Part shown: positions 17,829 through 27,097 of the stretch, one piece after another
Layout: the number at the start of each line of letters is the position of its first letter
Position numbering within the stretch: position 1 is the stretch's first letter
Source: Romboutsia_E sp900604535
Lineage (GTDB): Bacteria; Bacillota; Clostridia; Peptostreptococcales; Peptostreptococcaceae
Length of the DNA: 64,000 bases
Assembly: GCF_900604535.1 (NCBI RefSeq)
Contig: NZ_UWOT01000005.1
Coordinates: forward strand, 186,001-250,000
Reading direction: 5' to 3'
Position numbers and translations under genes: made by a program
Notes under the pieces: generated by a model
Told to the model about the DNA's origin: nothing
Seen by the model: only the letters and a program-made list of their open reading frames with translations
Database searches by the model: none

Positions 17829-18176
17829 ATGGAAATCAAAAGATATGAAAATAATGGTAGAATGAGTTCTGCTGTAGTACATAACAATACAATTTATTTA
17901 TCTGGTCAAGTTCATGCTGAAGGTGATGTTAAAGAACAAACTATCGGTGTATTAAGTAAAATAGAAAATTTACTAGAAAAGTATAACTCAGATAAAAATC
18001 ATATATTATCTGCTACAATATACTTAAAATCTATGAATGATTTTGCTGATATGAACTCAGTTTGGGATAATTGGGTTGAAGATGGACATGAACCTGCTAG
18101 AGCTTGTGTAGAAGCTAAAATGGCTAGAGAATGTTTATTAGTTGAGATATCAATAGTAGCAGCTACTAAGTATTAA
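17829..18176 (+). CDS. RidA/YjgF-family enamine/imine deaminase
   Basis: A single RidA domain of normal size. The opening AVVHNNTIYLSGQV and the ARACVEAKMA segment with Arg91, the residue that binds the substrate carboxylate, are conserved; Glu106 follows in VEISIVA. These proteins hydrolyse reactive enamines and imines produced by PLP enzymes such as threonine dehydratase. ATG follows TTAGGAGG. A long inverted repeat rather than a standard terminator lies after the gene. Confidence 0.88.
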   Translation: MEIKRYENNGRMSSAVVHNNTIYLSGQVHAEGDVKEQTIGVLSKIENLLEKYNSDKNHILSATIYLKSMNDFADMNSVWDNWVEDGHEPARACVEAKMARECLLVEISIVAATKY

Positions 18177-18204
18177 AAATACTATTTTTAATATAAGCTC
18201 TTTG

Positions 18205-18287
18205 GGCAGGAGGTAATGAAAATATTCTAGTCATGCAGCTGGAAAGATGCTGCAAATGACTAGAATATTTTTCATTAACCCTTTGCC
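18205..18287. repeat. 83-bp imperfect inverted repeat between ridA-like and glpK genes
   Basis: Arms 18205-18239 and 18249-18287 pair almost throughout: GGC ends, a TAATGA/TCATTA block, an uninterrupted AATATTCTAGTCA block, and an inner GCAGC/GCTGC. The loop is 9 bases. No T-tract follows. It sits between convergent genes and may act as a two-way terminator, a small structured RNA or a miniature repeat. Confidence 0.7.
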
Positions 18288-18306
18288 TTAAGTAGTTATA
18301 TCAATA

Positions 18307-19815
18307 TTATTCTTCATCTTCTTTTGCCCATTGTAGGGATCTTGATACTGCTTTATTCCATCCTTTATATAGCTTTTCTCTTTTTTCACTTTTCATATTT
18401 GGGTTGAATTCTTTTTTAACTTTCCATTTTGATGTTATTTCATCTTTATTTTTATAAAATCCAACTGCTAGCCCTGCTAGATATGCAGCTCCTAATGCTG
18501 TTGTTTCTGTTATTTCTGGTCTATCTATATTTATATCTAATATATCTGATTGGAATTGCATTAAAAAATTATTACTACTTGCACCTCCATCAACTTTTAA
18601 ATTCTTTACTTTAATATTAGAGTCTTGTTCCATTATATTTATTACATCTTTAGTTTGATATGCTATAGATTCTAATGTTGCCCTTATAATATGCTCTTTT
18701 TTAGCTCCTCTTGTAAGTCCTAGTATCGTTCCTCTTGCATACATATCCCAATAAGGTGCTCCAAGCCCTGTAAATGCTGGAACTACATATACTCCATTTG
18801 TATCATTTACTTTAGTTGCATATTCTTCACTGTCTTTTGCATTTTTTATCATTCTAAGCTCATCTCTAAGCCATTGAATTGATGCTCCCCCCATAAATAT
18901 ACTTCCTTCTAGGGCATATTGTATTTTTTCATCAATACCCCAAGCAATAGTTGTTATAAGTCCATTATTAGACCTAACTAATTTTTCACCTGTATTCATT
19001 AGTAAAAAGCATCCTGTTCCGTAAGTATTCTTTGCACAACCTTCTTCAAAACATGTTTGTCCAAATAATGCAGATTGTTGGTCACCTGCACATCCTGATA
19101 TTGGAATTTGCGCTCCTGCTAACATTTGTGAGTCTGTATGTCCATATATATAGCTTGATGGTTTTACATCAGGAAGAATAGATTTAGGTATATTTAATTC
19201 TTTTAATATATCCTCATCCCATTTTAATTCTTTTATATTATACATCATAGTTCTTGATGCATTAGAATAGTCAGTTACATGAACTTTCCCATGAGTTAAT
19301 TTCCATATAAGCCATGTATCTACTGTACCAAATAATAGTTCTCCATTTTCTGCTTTTTCCCTAGCACCTTCTACATTATCAAGTATCCATTTTACCTTTG
19401 TAGCTGAGAAGTATGCATCTATTAAAAGGCCTGTCTTATCCTTTATTATATTTTCTAAGCCTTTACACTTCAATTCATTACATATATCCGATGTTCTTCT
19501 ACATTGCCATACTATGGCATTATAGACTGGTTTGCCTGTATTTTTATCCCAAAGAATAGTTGTTTCTCTTTGATTTGTAATTCCAATAGCTGCTATTTCA
19601 TCTGGAGTAATCCCTGCAGTTTCTATAACTTCTCTCATAACACCACTTTGTGATCCCCAAATTTCCATTGGATTATGCTCTACCCATCCTGGCTTAGGAT
19701 ATATTTGTGTAAATTCTTTTTGTGCAGTCTCTACTATTTCACCTTTATCATTAAATAATATGGCCCTAGAACTAGTTGTACCTTGATCTAATGCCATTAT
19801 ATATTTTTTTGCCAT
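18307..19815 (-). CDS. glpK: Glycerol kinase
   Basis: The full 502-residue FGGY kinase is present. The start KYIMALDQGTTSSRAILFN is the phosphate-1 motif; GITNQRETT and WQCRRT contact glycerol; the second half has GCAGDQQSALFGQ and the adenosine motif KVDGGASSNNFLMQ. It phosphorylates glycerol to glycerol-3-phosphate for lipid or energy metabolism. No glpF or glpD is adjacent, so it is a stand-alone unit. ATG at 19815 follows AAGGAGG. Confidence 0.96.
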   Translation of the reverse strand: MAKKYIMALDQGTTSSRAILFNDKGEIVETAQKEFTQIYPKPGWVEHNPMEIWGSQSGVMREVIETAGITPDEIAAIGITNQRETTILWDKNTGKPVYNAIVWQCRRTSDICNELKCKGLENIIKDKTGLLIDAYFSATKVKWILDNVEGAREKAENGELLFGTVDTWLIWKLTHGKVHVTDYSNASRTMMYNIKELKWDEDILKELNIPKSILPDVKPSSYIYGHTDSQMLAGAQIPISGCAGDQQSALFGQTCFEEGCAKNTYGTGCFLLMNTGEKLVRSNNGLITTIAWGIDEKIQYALEGSIFMGGASIQWLRDELRMIKNAKDSEEYATKVNDTNGVYVVPAFTGLGAPYWDMYARGTILGLTRGAKKEHIIRATLESIAYQTKDVINIMEQDSNIKVKNLKVDGGASSNNFLMQFQSDILDINIDRPEITETTALGAAYLAGLAVGFYKNKDEITSKWKVKKEFNPNMKSEKREKLYKGWNKAVSRSLQWAKEDEE

Positions 19816-20214
19816 TATGTATATGTCCTCCTTAAAAGTAACATTTCATTATTTATTATCTATTCATAATATATTAACATAAAATGATAAAATATATTAT
19901 TTAAAATCTTATTATAATTAAATTTTTATTACCTTTATTATGATAATATATACGTAAATTTAATTATAATAGATATATTTATAATGATTTTTTAAATTTT
20001 ATATTAATTTAGAATATAAATTTAATATTTTCTAAAGATTTCAATTTCATTTATTTTCATTTCTTATAATTTATGATAAAATATTTAATGTATTTTCATT
20101 TGCATATTGTAAATTTAAATGTAGAGATTGAACATAATATTAATAACATAAATTTTTAGTTTCAATCCTAAAACGTTATTATAATCAAACATTTATTTAA
20201 ACTAGGAGGTCAAT
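19816..20214. other. 400-bp AT-rich intergenic region
   Basis: The region separates divergent glpK and the 151-aa membrane protein gene. I see no ORF, hairpin with T-tract, riboswitch or clear -35/-10 pair, only AT-rich sequence and the two ribosome sites at its ends. Confidence 0.6.
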
Positions 20215-20670
20215 ATGGGCTTAAAAGACAAATTCGCTGAATCATTTGCTAGATCAAAAACTATGAGTGAACCAGAGAGAAAAGCTAATGAGGTTATGGG
20301 GAAATTATTAATGAAAAAAGCAATTTTACCTATAGTAATCATGTTAGTATTAATCATAGTTGGTGCGGTTGCAGATATCAATGGTTGGTTAATATTCGGT
20401 ATAAATGTATTAATAGCAGTTGCATCTTATTTCTACATAAAAAAATCTGGAGAAAAGTACCAAAACTTTAAACCTTATGTAGGTAACTTAATAAGCTTAG
20501 AGAAAAAAGGTAAAAAAGAATATGTTGCAATAATAAAGCAAGGTAAATTACCTGTTAAGTTACAAATAGCTTACGGTGGAGAAGATTTAGAGCATGTTAG
20601 AAAAAATCAATTAATCCAAATAAGCTACAATCCAGATGAAAAGATAGCTATATTAGTTAATAAGCAATAA
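20215..20670 (+). CDS. Uncharacterised two-helix membrane protein, 151 aa
   Basis: A charged cytoplasmic N-terminus (residues 1-35) is followed by two adjacent hydrophobic helices (about 37-55 and 58-73) and a soluble basic C-terminal domain with VGNLISLEKKGKKEYVAI and IQISYNPDEKIAILV, which resembles a small beta-barrel. ATG lies 7 bases after AGGAGG. I do not recognise the family. The codon use resembles that of well-expressed neighbours. Confidence 0.65.
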   Translation: MGLKDKFAESFARSKTMSEPERKANEVMGKLLMKKAILPIVIMLVLIIVGAVADINGWLIFGINVLIAVASYFYIKKSGEKYQNFKPYVGNLISLEKKGKKEYVAIIKQGKLPVKLQIAYGGEDLEHVRKNQLIQISYNPDEKIAILVNKQ

Positions 20671-20685
20671 TATTAATCATATATA

Positions 20686-20722
20686 TGCAAAAAAGAGTGC
20701 CTTTAAGGACACTCTTTTTTAT
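20686..20722. terminator. Shared terminator, 151-aa and TSCPD genes
   Basis: An A-rich arm with GAGTG pairs to CACTC and a T6 run; the reverse strand is equally suitable. Confidence 0.75.
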
Positions 20723-20726
20723 GTAG

Positions 20727-20990
20727 CTACTCATCTTCTTTATCTACATATTTTTTATAAATTTTAAGTGCTGTTGCAAGCTGATCTGGACAAGACGTTC
20801 CTCTATCTTTACATGGTATGTTTTCTAATTTATCTATGATTTCATCTATATTTTTGCCTTCAACTAATTCTTTTAATGCAATTAAGTTTCCTGCACATCC
20901 ACCTTCAAATACAACATCTTTTAATATATCATCTTCTATATTTAATAATATAGAAGATGAACATACACCTTTAGTGTAATATCTATACAT
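20727..20990 (-). CDS. TSCPD-domain protein (TIGR03905 type)
   Basis: The 87-residue protein has the complete small-TSCPD pattern: VCSSSI near the start, VVFEGGCAGNLIALKELVEGK, and CKDRGTSCPDQLATAL, with the TSCPD tetrad that names the domain. TSCPD domains occur at the ends of ribonucleotide reductases and as stand-alone proteins; the four cysteines suggest metal binding. Its function alone is unknown. ATG follows a GGGGGG-like ribosome site. Confidence 0.88.
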   Translation of the reverse strand: MYRYYTKGVCSSSILLNIEDDILKDVVFEGGCAGNLIALKELVEGKNIDEIIDKLENIPCKDRGTSCPDQLATALKIYKKYVDKEDE

Positions 20991-21136
20991 ATAACCCCCC
21001 CTATGTATATAATTTATGTTAAAAAAATCTAATTAATGATATAAAATATAATATAAATCTAGCATTTAATATACATATATGCTTTAATTTATTTATATAT
21101 TATTAATATTAATGTAAATGTAAGGGATGTGATAAA

Positions 21137-21553
21137 TTGAAAATAGATTTAATTTTTGAAAAGTATTTTAGATTTTTAACATTGTTATTTTGGCCAATAA
21201 TTTGCTATAAATGGATTTTTATACAAAATAAATATATTGAGTATATATTCTTTTCAATTTATACATTTTGTGGTCTAGTTTATATAATTGCTATAATCTT
21301 ATATTATACAAAAGAAAAAAAGTTAAGAGATATAAATTTATGGTATAGATTAAGTACCTCTACTTCTTATATACTAACGCTTTCTAATTTTTTATTGTTT
21401 CCAACTAATATTACATTATTATACTTAAAATTCATTTCAATATTTGTTTATTTTTATTTTTCTTGTAAAATGGTATTCAAATTTAAAAATGAAGAAGGTG
21501 TAGTTGGAATAATATCATCTCTACTATTAATTTCAATAGCAATCTTTTACTAA
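21137..21553 (+). CDS. Uncharacterised four-helix membrane protein
   Basis: About four hydrophobic helices fill the 138 residues, with a short charged loop (YTKEKKLRDINLWYR) between the first and second pair. The start is TTG after AAGGGATGTGAT. No family is recognised. The layout is a plain small integral membrane protein. Confidence 0.55.
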   Translation: MKIDLIFEKYFRFLTLLFWPIICYKWIFIQNKYIEYIFFSIYTFCGLVYIIAIILYYTKEKKLRDINLWYRLSTSTSYILTLSNFLLFPTNITLLYLKFISIFVYFYFSCKMVFKFKNEEGVVGIISSLLLISIAIFY

Positions 21554-21657
21554 TATTTTACTTATACTGGAAATATTAGACATATCAAATTTTTTTTGAT
21601 ATTATTTATATTAAAGGCTAATATTAATAATGAATACATATAAAGGAGTCAATAATT

Positions 21658-22413
21658 ATGGAAAAAAAAGTTTTAGCTAAAGTTGGAGAAAAAGAAATAA
21701 CTAATTTAGATGTTGAGGCAATATTAGGAGGATTAGATCCTTATCAAGCAGCTCACTTCAACTCTGATCAAGGAAAAAAGCAAATACTAGAAGATTTAGT
21801 TAACCAAGAATTATTATACATAGAAGCTAAGGAAAACAACTTCGATCAAGACGCTGAATTCAAAGCTGAATTAGAAAGAGTTAAAGAAAATATGTTAAAG
21901 CAATATGCTATGAACAAAGTTTTAACTAGTGTTACTTTAACAGAAGAAGAAAAAGAAGCTTTCTTTAATGCTAATAAAGACAGATTTGTAAAGCCTGATA
22001 CAGCTTCTGCTAAACACATATTAGTAGATAATGAGGAAAAAGCTAGTGATTTATTAAATAAAATAAATGCTGGAGAAGTTACTTTTGAGGCTGCTGCAAC
22101 TGAACATTCTTCTTGCCCATCAAAAGATGCTGGTGGAGATTTAGGTACTTTCGAAAGAGGACAAATGGTTCCTGAATTCGATGAAGCTGTATTCACTATG
22201 AATAAAGGTGAAGTAGTTGGACCAGTTAAAACTCAATTTGGATATCACTTAATAAAATTAGAAGATAGACAACAAGGTGGGCAATCTGAATATGCAGAAG
22301 TTAAAAGCGAAATAGAAAAAGCTTTAACTTACCAAAAACAAAGTGAAGCTTACACTAACAAATACAATGATTTAAAAACTAAATACAATGATATGGTTAA
22401 ATTCAACGACTAA
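21658..22413 (+). CDS. Cytoplasmic parvulin-type peptidyl-prolyl isomerase
   Basis: An N-terminal SurA-like helical chaperone region (residues 1-110, with VAKVGEKEITNLDVE) leads to a parvulin domain (about 115-205). That domain has ASAKHILVDNEEKA, the FEAAATEHSSCPSKDAGGDLG loop and TQFGYHLIKLEDR. Unlike PrsA it has no signal peptide or lipobox, so it should act in the cytoplasm as a folding helper. ATG follows AAAGGAG. A clear terminator follows. Confidence 0.9.
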   Translation: MEKKVLAKVGEKEITNLDVEAILGGLDPYQAAHFNSDQGKKQILEDLVNQELLYIEAKENNFDQDAEFKAELERVKENMLKQYAMNKVLTSVTLTEEEKEAFFNANKDRFVKPDTASAKHILVDNEEKASDLLNKINAGEVTFEAAATEHSSCPSKDAGGDLGTFERGQMVPEFDEAVFTMNKGEVVGPVKTQFGYHLIKLEDRQQGGQSEYAEVKSEIEKALTYQKQSEAYTNKYNDLKTKYNDMVKFND

Positions 22414-22423
22414 TATCTAATAT

Positions 22424-22460
22424 AAATAAAGCCTAGTAAATTTTACTAGGCTTTATTTAT
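22424..22460. terminator. Shared terminator, parvulin and CBS genes
   Basis: A 16-bp stem (22425-22440 with 22442-22457) has almost no loop; T-rich on both sides. Confidence 0.75.
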
Positions 22461-22487
22461 ATTATGTAATTTTTAATTATTATCTTC

Positions 22488-22913
22488 TTATTTTGTCTTG
22501 CTACCTTCTTGTATATTCATCTTATGATAGCAATAATCAATTATGTCTCTTCTTTTTATTATCCCTATAAAAGTCTCATTATCATCTATTACTGGAACAA
22601 AATTTTGATTCATAGATTTTGAAATTAAGTCTTCTATATTTGCTTCAACAGATACAGGGGCATTATCCTTACGTCTTTTAATACTCATAATTGGTATGTC
22701 TTCTATTGACTTCATATCTAGTGAAAAGTCATTTTTTAATGTCCAAAGTAAATCCCCTTCTGTTAATGTTCCTACATACTTCCCTTCCTTATTTATAATA
22801 GGAATAGAAGAATATCTGTGATATTCCATTTTTTCTAAAGTTTGCCTCATTGTGTAGTCTTCATATATATATGCAACTTCACTTTTAGGTGTTAAAAAAA
22901 ATAATATGTTCAT
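22488..22913 (-). CDS. CBS-domain pair protein
   Basis: Two tandem CBS motifs make up the protein: residues about 10-60 (DYTMRQTLEKMEYHRYSSIPIINKEGKYVGTLTEGDLL) and about 75-130 (APVSVEANIEDL, then FVPVIDDNETFIGIIKRRDII). Stand-alone CBS pairs bind adenine nucleotides and in Firmicutes some bind c-di-AMP, but the ligand cannot be told here. ATG at 22913 follows GGAGGTG. No neighbouring gene suggests a partner. Confidence 0.82.
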   Translation of the reverse strand: MNILFFLTPKSEVAYIYEDYTMRQTLEKMEYHRYSSIPIINKEGKYVGTLTEGDLLWTLKNDFSLDMKSIEDIPIMSIKRRKDNAPVSVEANIEDLISKSMNQNFVPVIDDNETFIGIIKRRDIIDYCYHKMNIQEGSKTK

Positions 22914-23088
22914 TACACTACACCTCCAAATATGTAATATAAGGATTTATATACATTTATTTATAAAAACATATTTTTTATTTTCTTTTACATATTAATT
23001 CTATCATATTTAGTATTTTATTTAAATTTTTATTTTAAATATTTTTTTTGGGGTATAAATATTATATATTCATTTTAGGAGGAACGAC

Positions 23089-23865
23089 ATGATATATACT
23101 TATGATTATTATACTGAATTAAAAAATATTTTAAATAAAGTTTATGAAAATAAAATCTATAATATTGCATTAAAAAACAACATTAAGATTATAAATAAAG
23201 ACAACCTAAATAATATTATTAACATATTTAAGTCTACTCATGTATACTTAGGTAGCGATTTAGATGAATTTATCATAAATTTAATGCCAAAGGATGATGC
23301 TGGATATTTTTTCAGAGTAGAAATAGCAAAACATTTCAACTATTCTTATCCTAAACTATATGACTATAGAGGTAATCCTATAAAAAGTGCTAATGCTAAC
23401 ATATACGCATTAAGATTATGGCAATCTAGTATGGAAGAATTATTTACAGATAATATTCATCGTGAATTTAATAAAGAAGACTTCTTTAACTATGTAGAAA
23501 ATAATCTTTTATCTATGGCCGATGATATATCTGAGTTTATAGATAGTGAAAATAAAAAGAAAGAAATAATAATACCTATAAAAAATAAGTCCGAATTATT
23601 GCCTAAGTTTAAATCTATGATTTTAAATAAAGAATTAGACTCTTCATGGATAGAGTTTTTAGTTGATATAGATGAGTTAAGAAGTGATATGGAAAAATTT
23701 GCTGCAACATTTGATATGTATAATGAATTTGATAAGCTAGAAGATTCTTTAGAAGAATGTATAGATAATTTCTGTAAATATACTTCTGAAGAATTATATG
23801 ATGTATTATTAAATGAAAAAGAATTTAAATTTATAGATGATATAGGTTTAGTAAAAACTTTATAA
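23089..23865 (+). CDS. Uncharacterised acidic helical protein, 258 aa
   Basis: No recognisable domain. The protein is soluble, acidic and mainly helical, with a notable central block MEELFTDNIHREFNKEDFF and a C-terminal region with regularly spaced acidic residues (SLEECIDNFCKYTSEELYDVLL). ATG follows TTAGGAGG. It is a single-gene unit facing the cold-shock gene across a small perfect hairpin. Confidence 0.6.
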   Translation: MIYTYDYYTELKNILNKVYENKIYNIALKNNIKIINKDNLNNIINIFKSTHVYLGSDLDEFIINLMPKDDAGYFFRVEIAKHFNYSYPKLYDYRGNPIKSANANIYALRLWQSSMEELFTDNIHREFNKEDFFNYVENNLLSMADDISEFIDSENKKKEIIIPIKNKSELLPKFKSMILNKELDSSWIEFLVDIDELRSDMEKFAATFDMYNEFDKLEDSLEECIDNFCKYTSEELYDVLLNEKEFKFIDDIGLVKTL

Positions 23866-23876
23866 ATATTTAAAAA

Positions 23877-23907
23877 GTAAAAAGCCGCTATATAGCGGCT
23901 TTCTCAC
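23877..23907. terminator. Terminator between the 258-aa gene and csp
   Basis: A GC-rich perfect palindrome (23881-23902) with a T-rich minus-strand tail makes this mainly the csp terminator. Confidence 0.8.
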
Positions 23908-23954
23908 ATACTACTAGAATTATAGCAATAAAACTAATATATATGAATTTTTAA

Positions 23955-24155
23955 TTATAATCTAACTACATTAGAAGCTTGAGGACCTTTTGCTCCTTCA
24001 ACTACGTCAAATTGTACACTTTGTCCTTCTTCTAAAGACTTGTATCCATCTCCTTGTATAGCTGAGAAATGTACGAAAACATCTCCTTCACCTTCTACAG
24101 ATATGAATCCAAATCCTTTTTCGTTGTTAAACCATTTAACTACACCAGTTTTCAT
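23955..24155 (-). CDS. Cold-shock protein (CspA/CspB family)
   Basis: A standard 66-residue OB-fold cold-shock domain: GVVKWFNNEKGFGFI contains RNP1, DVFVHFSAI contains RNP2. It binds single-stranded RNA and DNA and melts RNA structures. The start is preceded by TAGGAGGA. The leader of more than 70 bases contains GTTCAGCT/AGCTAAA-like pairing, but I could not define a known cold-shock box. Confidence 0.96.
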   Translation of the reverse strand: MKTGVVKWFNNEKGFGFISVEGEGDVFVHFSAIQGDGYKSLEEGQSVQFDVVEGAKGPQASNVVRL

Positions 24156-24269
24156 TAATAAATCCTCCTAAAAAACACACAATTGTTCAGCTAAAATTAA
24201 ATTAGCTTTATTGTAATTTTACCATATATGCTCATTATTGTCAAATATTATTAGTTTTATACATGATTT

Positions 24270-24312
24270 ATAAAATGGCTAGAAGCTAGTAAACAAGCCA
24301 TTCTAGTGCACT
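24270..24312 (-). terminator. Possible terminator of the amidase gene
   Basis: AATGGCT and AGCCATT arms flank a ~20-base loop, followed on the minus strand by TTTTATAAA. The stem is short. Confidence 0.45.
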
Positions 24313-24333
24313 CCATCTTTTAGGAAAACATTT

Positions 24334-25518
24334 TTAGTAATTAACCTTAATCAAGTGAAATTTAATGTCTTTATTACTCCAGCCTAAGTCCCAAGGAACT
24401 AAATATCTATCAGTATTGTGACATGTAACTAAAGGATATCCTTTAGAATCTAATCCTGTTACAGTTGAAACGTGAGTTATCCTTCCACCCTTTTCATATC
24501 CTACAATATCACCTGGGCGTAAATTATATGCCTCTTTATAGACATCATTATAAGCTCCTTTTGTTATATACTGCGCTCTTCCACTATAAATCATATAATT
24601 TTTAAACCCTTGAGCATTTACCCATGCTTTTGTTCCATCCTTGCCATTGAAATTCCATGTATCATTTTTCTTAAATCTACCACTTTCATATAGTATTTGA
24701 GATGCAAAATTTGCACAGTCTCCACCTTCAGGGTTAAAATCTCTATAGTTTTTATTATATTTAAAACCATACTCTTCATCTGCTGCTGCTCCACAATATT
24801 GGTGAGCATAGTTTATAGCTTTTTGTTGTTCATTAGTTAATTGAACTTCAACTTTTTCATGATTTTTTATATAATTTTCAATTTCAACTGTATCAATATT
24901 ATCTAAATTTAATGAATCCTCAAAAGGGTCTGTGTACCACTCTTTTACTATTACATATTGATCATCTCTAATAACAACATTTAAATAATGATATGTACCA
25001 ATTCTAAACATATTGGTTACGTCTGGTTCATTTTCATAAGAATACTTATACTCAGTAGATACTGTACAAATTATTCCATATAAGTCTTCTTCTTTTTCTT
25101 TAAATTTCTTTACAACTACTCTAGTTTTAATATCATTAAAATTTACACCTTGTTTATTGGACCAATTTTCTATATATTTCATTTTCTTTACTTCATGTTC
25201 ATATGCCCATAATCCAAATTTTTTATTTGTATCATATAATTCTTTTAGTATATCTGTATCTTGATCTAATATGGCTTTATTCCTATAGTCAAATAAATGT
25301 TCTAGTAATACCTGATACTGTTCATTACTTTCTGCGTTGTTAGTATCTGTGTCTAATGAGCTAGCTTCTAACACCTCTTCTTCTATGTTTTTATTATTAT
25401 ATGCCATCTTATCATATACACCCTTACTTATAAATACACCTACTCCTAATGATATTGTTAAGAATAAACATATCCATATTTTTTTGATGTACTCATTTTT
25501 ATTTTTGAGTAATTTCAA
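24334..25518 (-). CDS. Membrane-anchored amidase-domain protein (Amidase_6 type)
   Basis: An N-terminal hydrophobic helix (about residues 13-31) anchors or exports the protein. The middle holds an unnamed alpha/beta region, and the C-terminal ~160 residues are a cysteine amidase/CHAP-like domain with the catalytic Cys in EGGDCANFASQIL, His in GRITHVSTV and a polar residue in CHNTDRY. Such enzymes are predicted to cleave cell-wall amide bonds. I start at the TTG at 25518, 8 bases after GGGAGG; the GTG at 25527 lies inside that ribosome site. Confidence 0.85.
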   Translation of the reverse strand: MKLLKNKNEYIKKIWICLFLTISLGVGVFISKGVYDKMAYNNKNIEEEVLEASSLDTDTNNAESNEQYQVLLEHLFDYRNKAILDQDTDILKELYDTNKKFGLWAYEHEVKKMKYIENWSNKQGVNFNDIKTRVVVKKFKEKEEDLYGIICTVSTEYKYSYENEPDVTNMFRIGTYHYLNVVIRDDQYVIVKEWYTDPFEDSLNLDNIDTVEIENYIKNHEKVEVQLTNEQQKAINYAHQYCGAAADEEYGFKYNKNYRDFNPEGGDCANFASQILYESGRFKKNDTWNFNGKDGTKAWVNAQGFKNYMIYSGRAQYITKGAYNDVYKEAYNLRPGDIVGYEKGGRITHVSTVTGLDSKGYPLVTCHNTDRYLVPWDLGWSNKDIKFHLIKVNY

Positions 25519-25723
25519 ACAAAGCACCTCCCAACGATTAGTACATCATTTTGATATAGAATTTATTTATCTTATTATGTCCAATTAATAGTTAAAAAAT
25601 TTTATTTATTGTTAATTGTATTGATACATTAAAATTTTTATATTTATTTATCCTTAAATTATATTTTTTTCTGTATTTTAATAGTAATATATATTTATAA
25701 TTTTAATTTTATGGAGGAGTATT

Positions 25724-26542
25724 ATGCTAAAAAAGGTAGCAGCTATAAATGATTTATCAGGAGTTGGTAGATGTTCTTTAACTGTGGCAATACCTATACT
25801 TTCAGCCTTAAAAGTTCAGTGTTGCCCTTTTCCAACAGCTATACTTTCTAGTCAAACAAATTATCCAGAATTTACATTCTTAGATTTCACTAATGAGATG
25901 GATAAATATAAAGAAGTTTGGAATAGATTAAAGATTAATTTTGATTGTATATATAGTGGATTTTTAGGTTCTATGGAACAAATTGATATAGTGTCTAAAT
26001 TTATAAAAGAAAATAAAACTTCTTTAGTAGTTGTAGACCCAGTAATGGGTGATAATGGAGAATTATATCCTACATTTACTAAAGAAATGTGCAATAAAAT
26101 AAAAGAGTTAGTAAAGATTTCAACTTTAACAACTCCTAATTTAACAGAAGCTTGTATTCTAACAGATAAAGAATATCATGATAACTATTCAAGAGATGAA
26201 CTAATTGAGATTGCTAAAGATTTATCTGGTTTAGGCCCAGAAAATATAATTATTACCGGTATTATAGAAGATGATAATATTATCAATTTAGCTTATAACA
26301 AAGCTAAAAATAAATCATACTTTACAGCTGTAAAATATAACAATCGTTCTTATAGTGGTACTGGAGATATATTTACATCTATTGTGTGTGGATTATTGAC
26401 TAATAACTATGATTTAGAATTTGCTGTAAAAACAGCAACTAACTTTATATACAAAACAATAAACTATACATCTCAGTTTAACACTGATAGAAACGATGGT
26501 GTAATGTTTGAAATATTCCTAGGTGACTTAATATCAATATAG
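25724..26542 (+). CDS. pdxY: Pyridoxamine/pyridoxal kinase
   Basis: The ribokinase-like PdxK/PdxY pattern is clear: start VAAINDLSGVGRCSLTVAIPILSAL, VVDPVMGDNGELYP, TPNLTEACIL, and the anion-hole/catalytic YSGTGDIFTS. It phosphorylates B6 vitamers to make PLP cofactor. The N-terminal DLSGVGRC block is typical of the clostridial pyridoxamine kinase branch. ATG follows TGGAGGAG. It is a single gene; the gap to the next gene holds only a possible promoter. Confidence 0.9.
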   Translation: MLKKVAAINDLSGVGRCSLTVAIPILSALKVQCCPFPTAILSSQTNYPEFTFLDFTNEMDKYKEVWNRLKINFDCIYSGFLGSMEQIDIVSKFIKENKTSLVVVDPVMGDNGELYPTFTKEMCNKIKELVKISTLTTPNLTEACILTDKEYHDNYSRDELIEIAKDLSGLGPENIIITGIIEDDNIINLAYNKAKNKSYFTAVKYNNRSYSGTGDIFTSIVCGLLTNNYDLEFAVKTATNFIYKTINYTSQFNTDRNDGVMFEIFLGDLISI

Positions 26543-26729
26543 TCTTATATATAATTGTAGCTTAATTTACACGTTGTCAAATTTACATCTTGTCTGTTTT
26601 GCTACATTATATAAATTATATAATCTATATTTTTGACACAGTTTTATTTATGAAATTTACTTAAATGTTCTATATACATCTATAACCTTATAAAATATAA
26701 TATATCAAATTTATAGGAGGTATATTATA

Positions 26730-27049
26730 ATGGATATTAATCATAAAGCAAAAGAGTTTGCAGCTTATATAAAAAATACTAATGAGTTTAAGTATATGAA
26801 TAAATGTAAAATGGATATTGATAAGAATAGATCTTTAAAAAGACAATTTGACTCTTATCTTAATAAAAAAAATGCAATTTACTCTAGATCTAGTAAAGAA
26901 GATTTATCTGCAAAATTAGAAAAGTTAGATAGAGAATATGATACATTTTTAATTTACCACTTATATCAAATTATATGGAAGCCACTAAAAATTTTAACCT
27001 TATGATGGAAAGACTTTATAAGACAATAGAAAAAGAACTTATAAAATAA
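26730..27049 (+). pseudogene. YlbF-family regulator, frameshifted in a T run
   Basis: The first ~73 residues (HKAKEFAAYIKNTNEFK, then DREYDTF) match YlbF/YmcA-like helical proteins. At a run of T (26946-26950) the frame is lost. The missing C-terminus continues in the -1 frame from 26954: LPLISNYMEATKNFNLMMER, then LYKTIEKELIK and a stop at 27049. One extra T would restore a 106-residue protein of normal family length. In Bacillus these proteins form the Y-complex that guides RNase Y. ATG follows AGGAGGTA. Confidence 0.75.
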
Positions 27050-27052
27050 ATA

Positions 27053-27097
27053 AAAAAATGGCCTCAAAATAAATTTATTTTGAGGCCATTTTTTTAT
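27053..27097. terminator. Terminator between ylbF-like gene and znuB
   Basis: A perfect palindrome (27061-27086) is extended by A/T runs on both sides. The stop codon of znuB lies inside it. Confidence 0.85.

Noticed and set aside
26943..26956. Programmed -1 frameshift in the ylbF-like gene
   Set aside because: The heptamer A-TTT-TTA is not a good X-XXY-YYZ slippery site, and no stimulating structure follows except the terminator far downstream.
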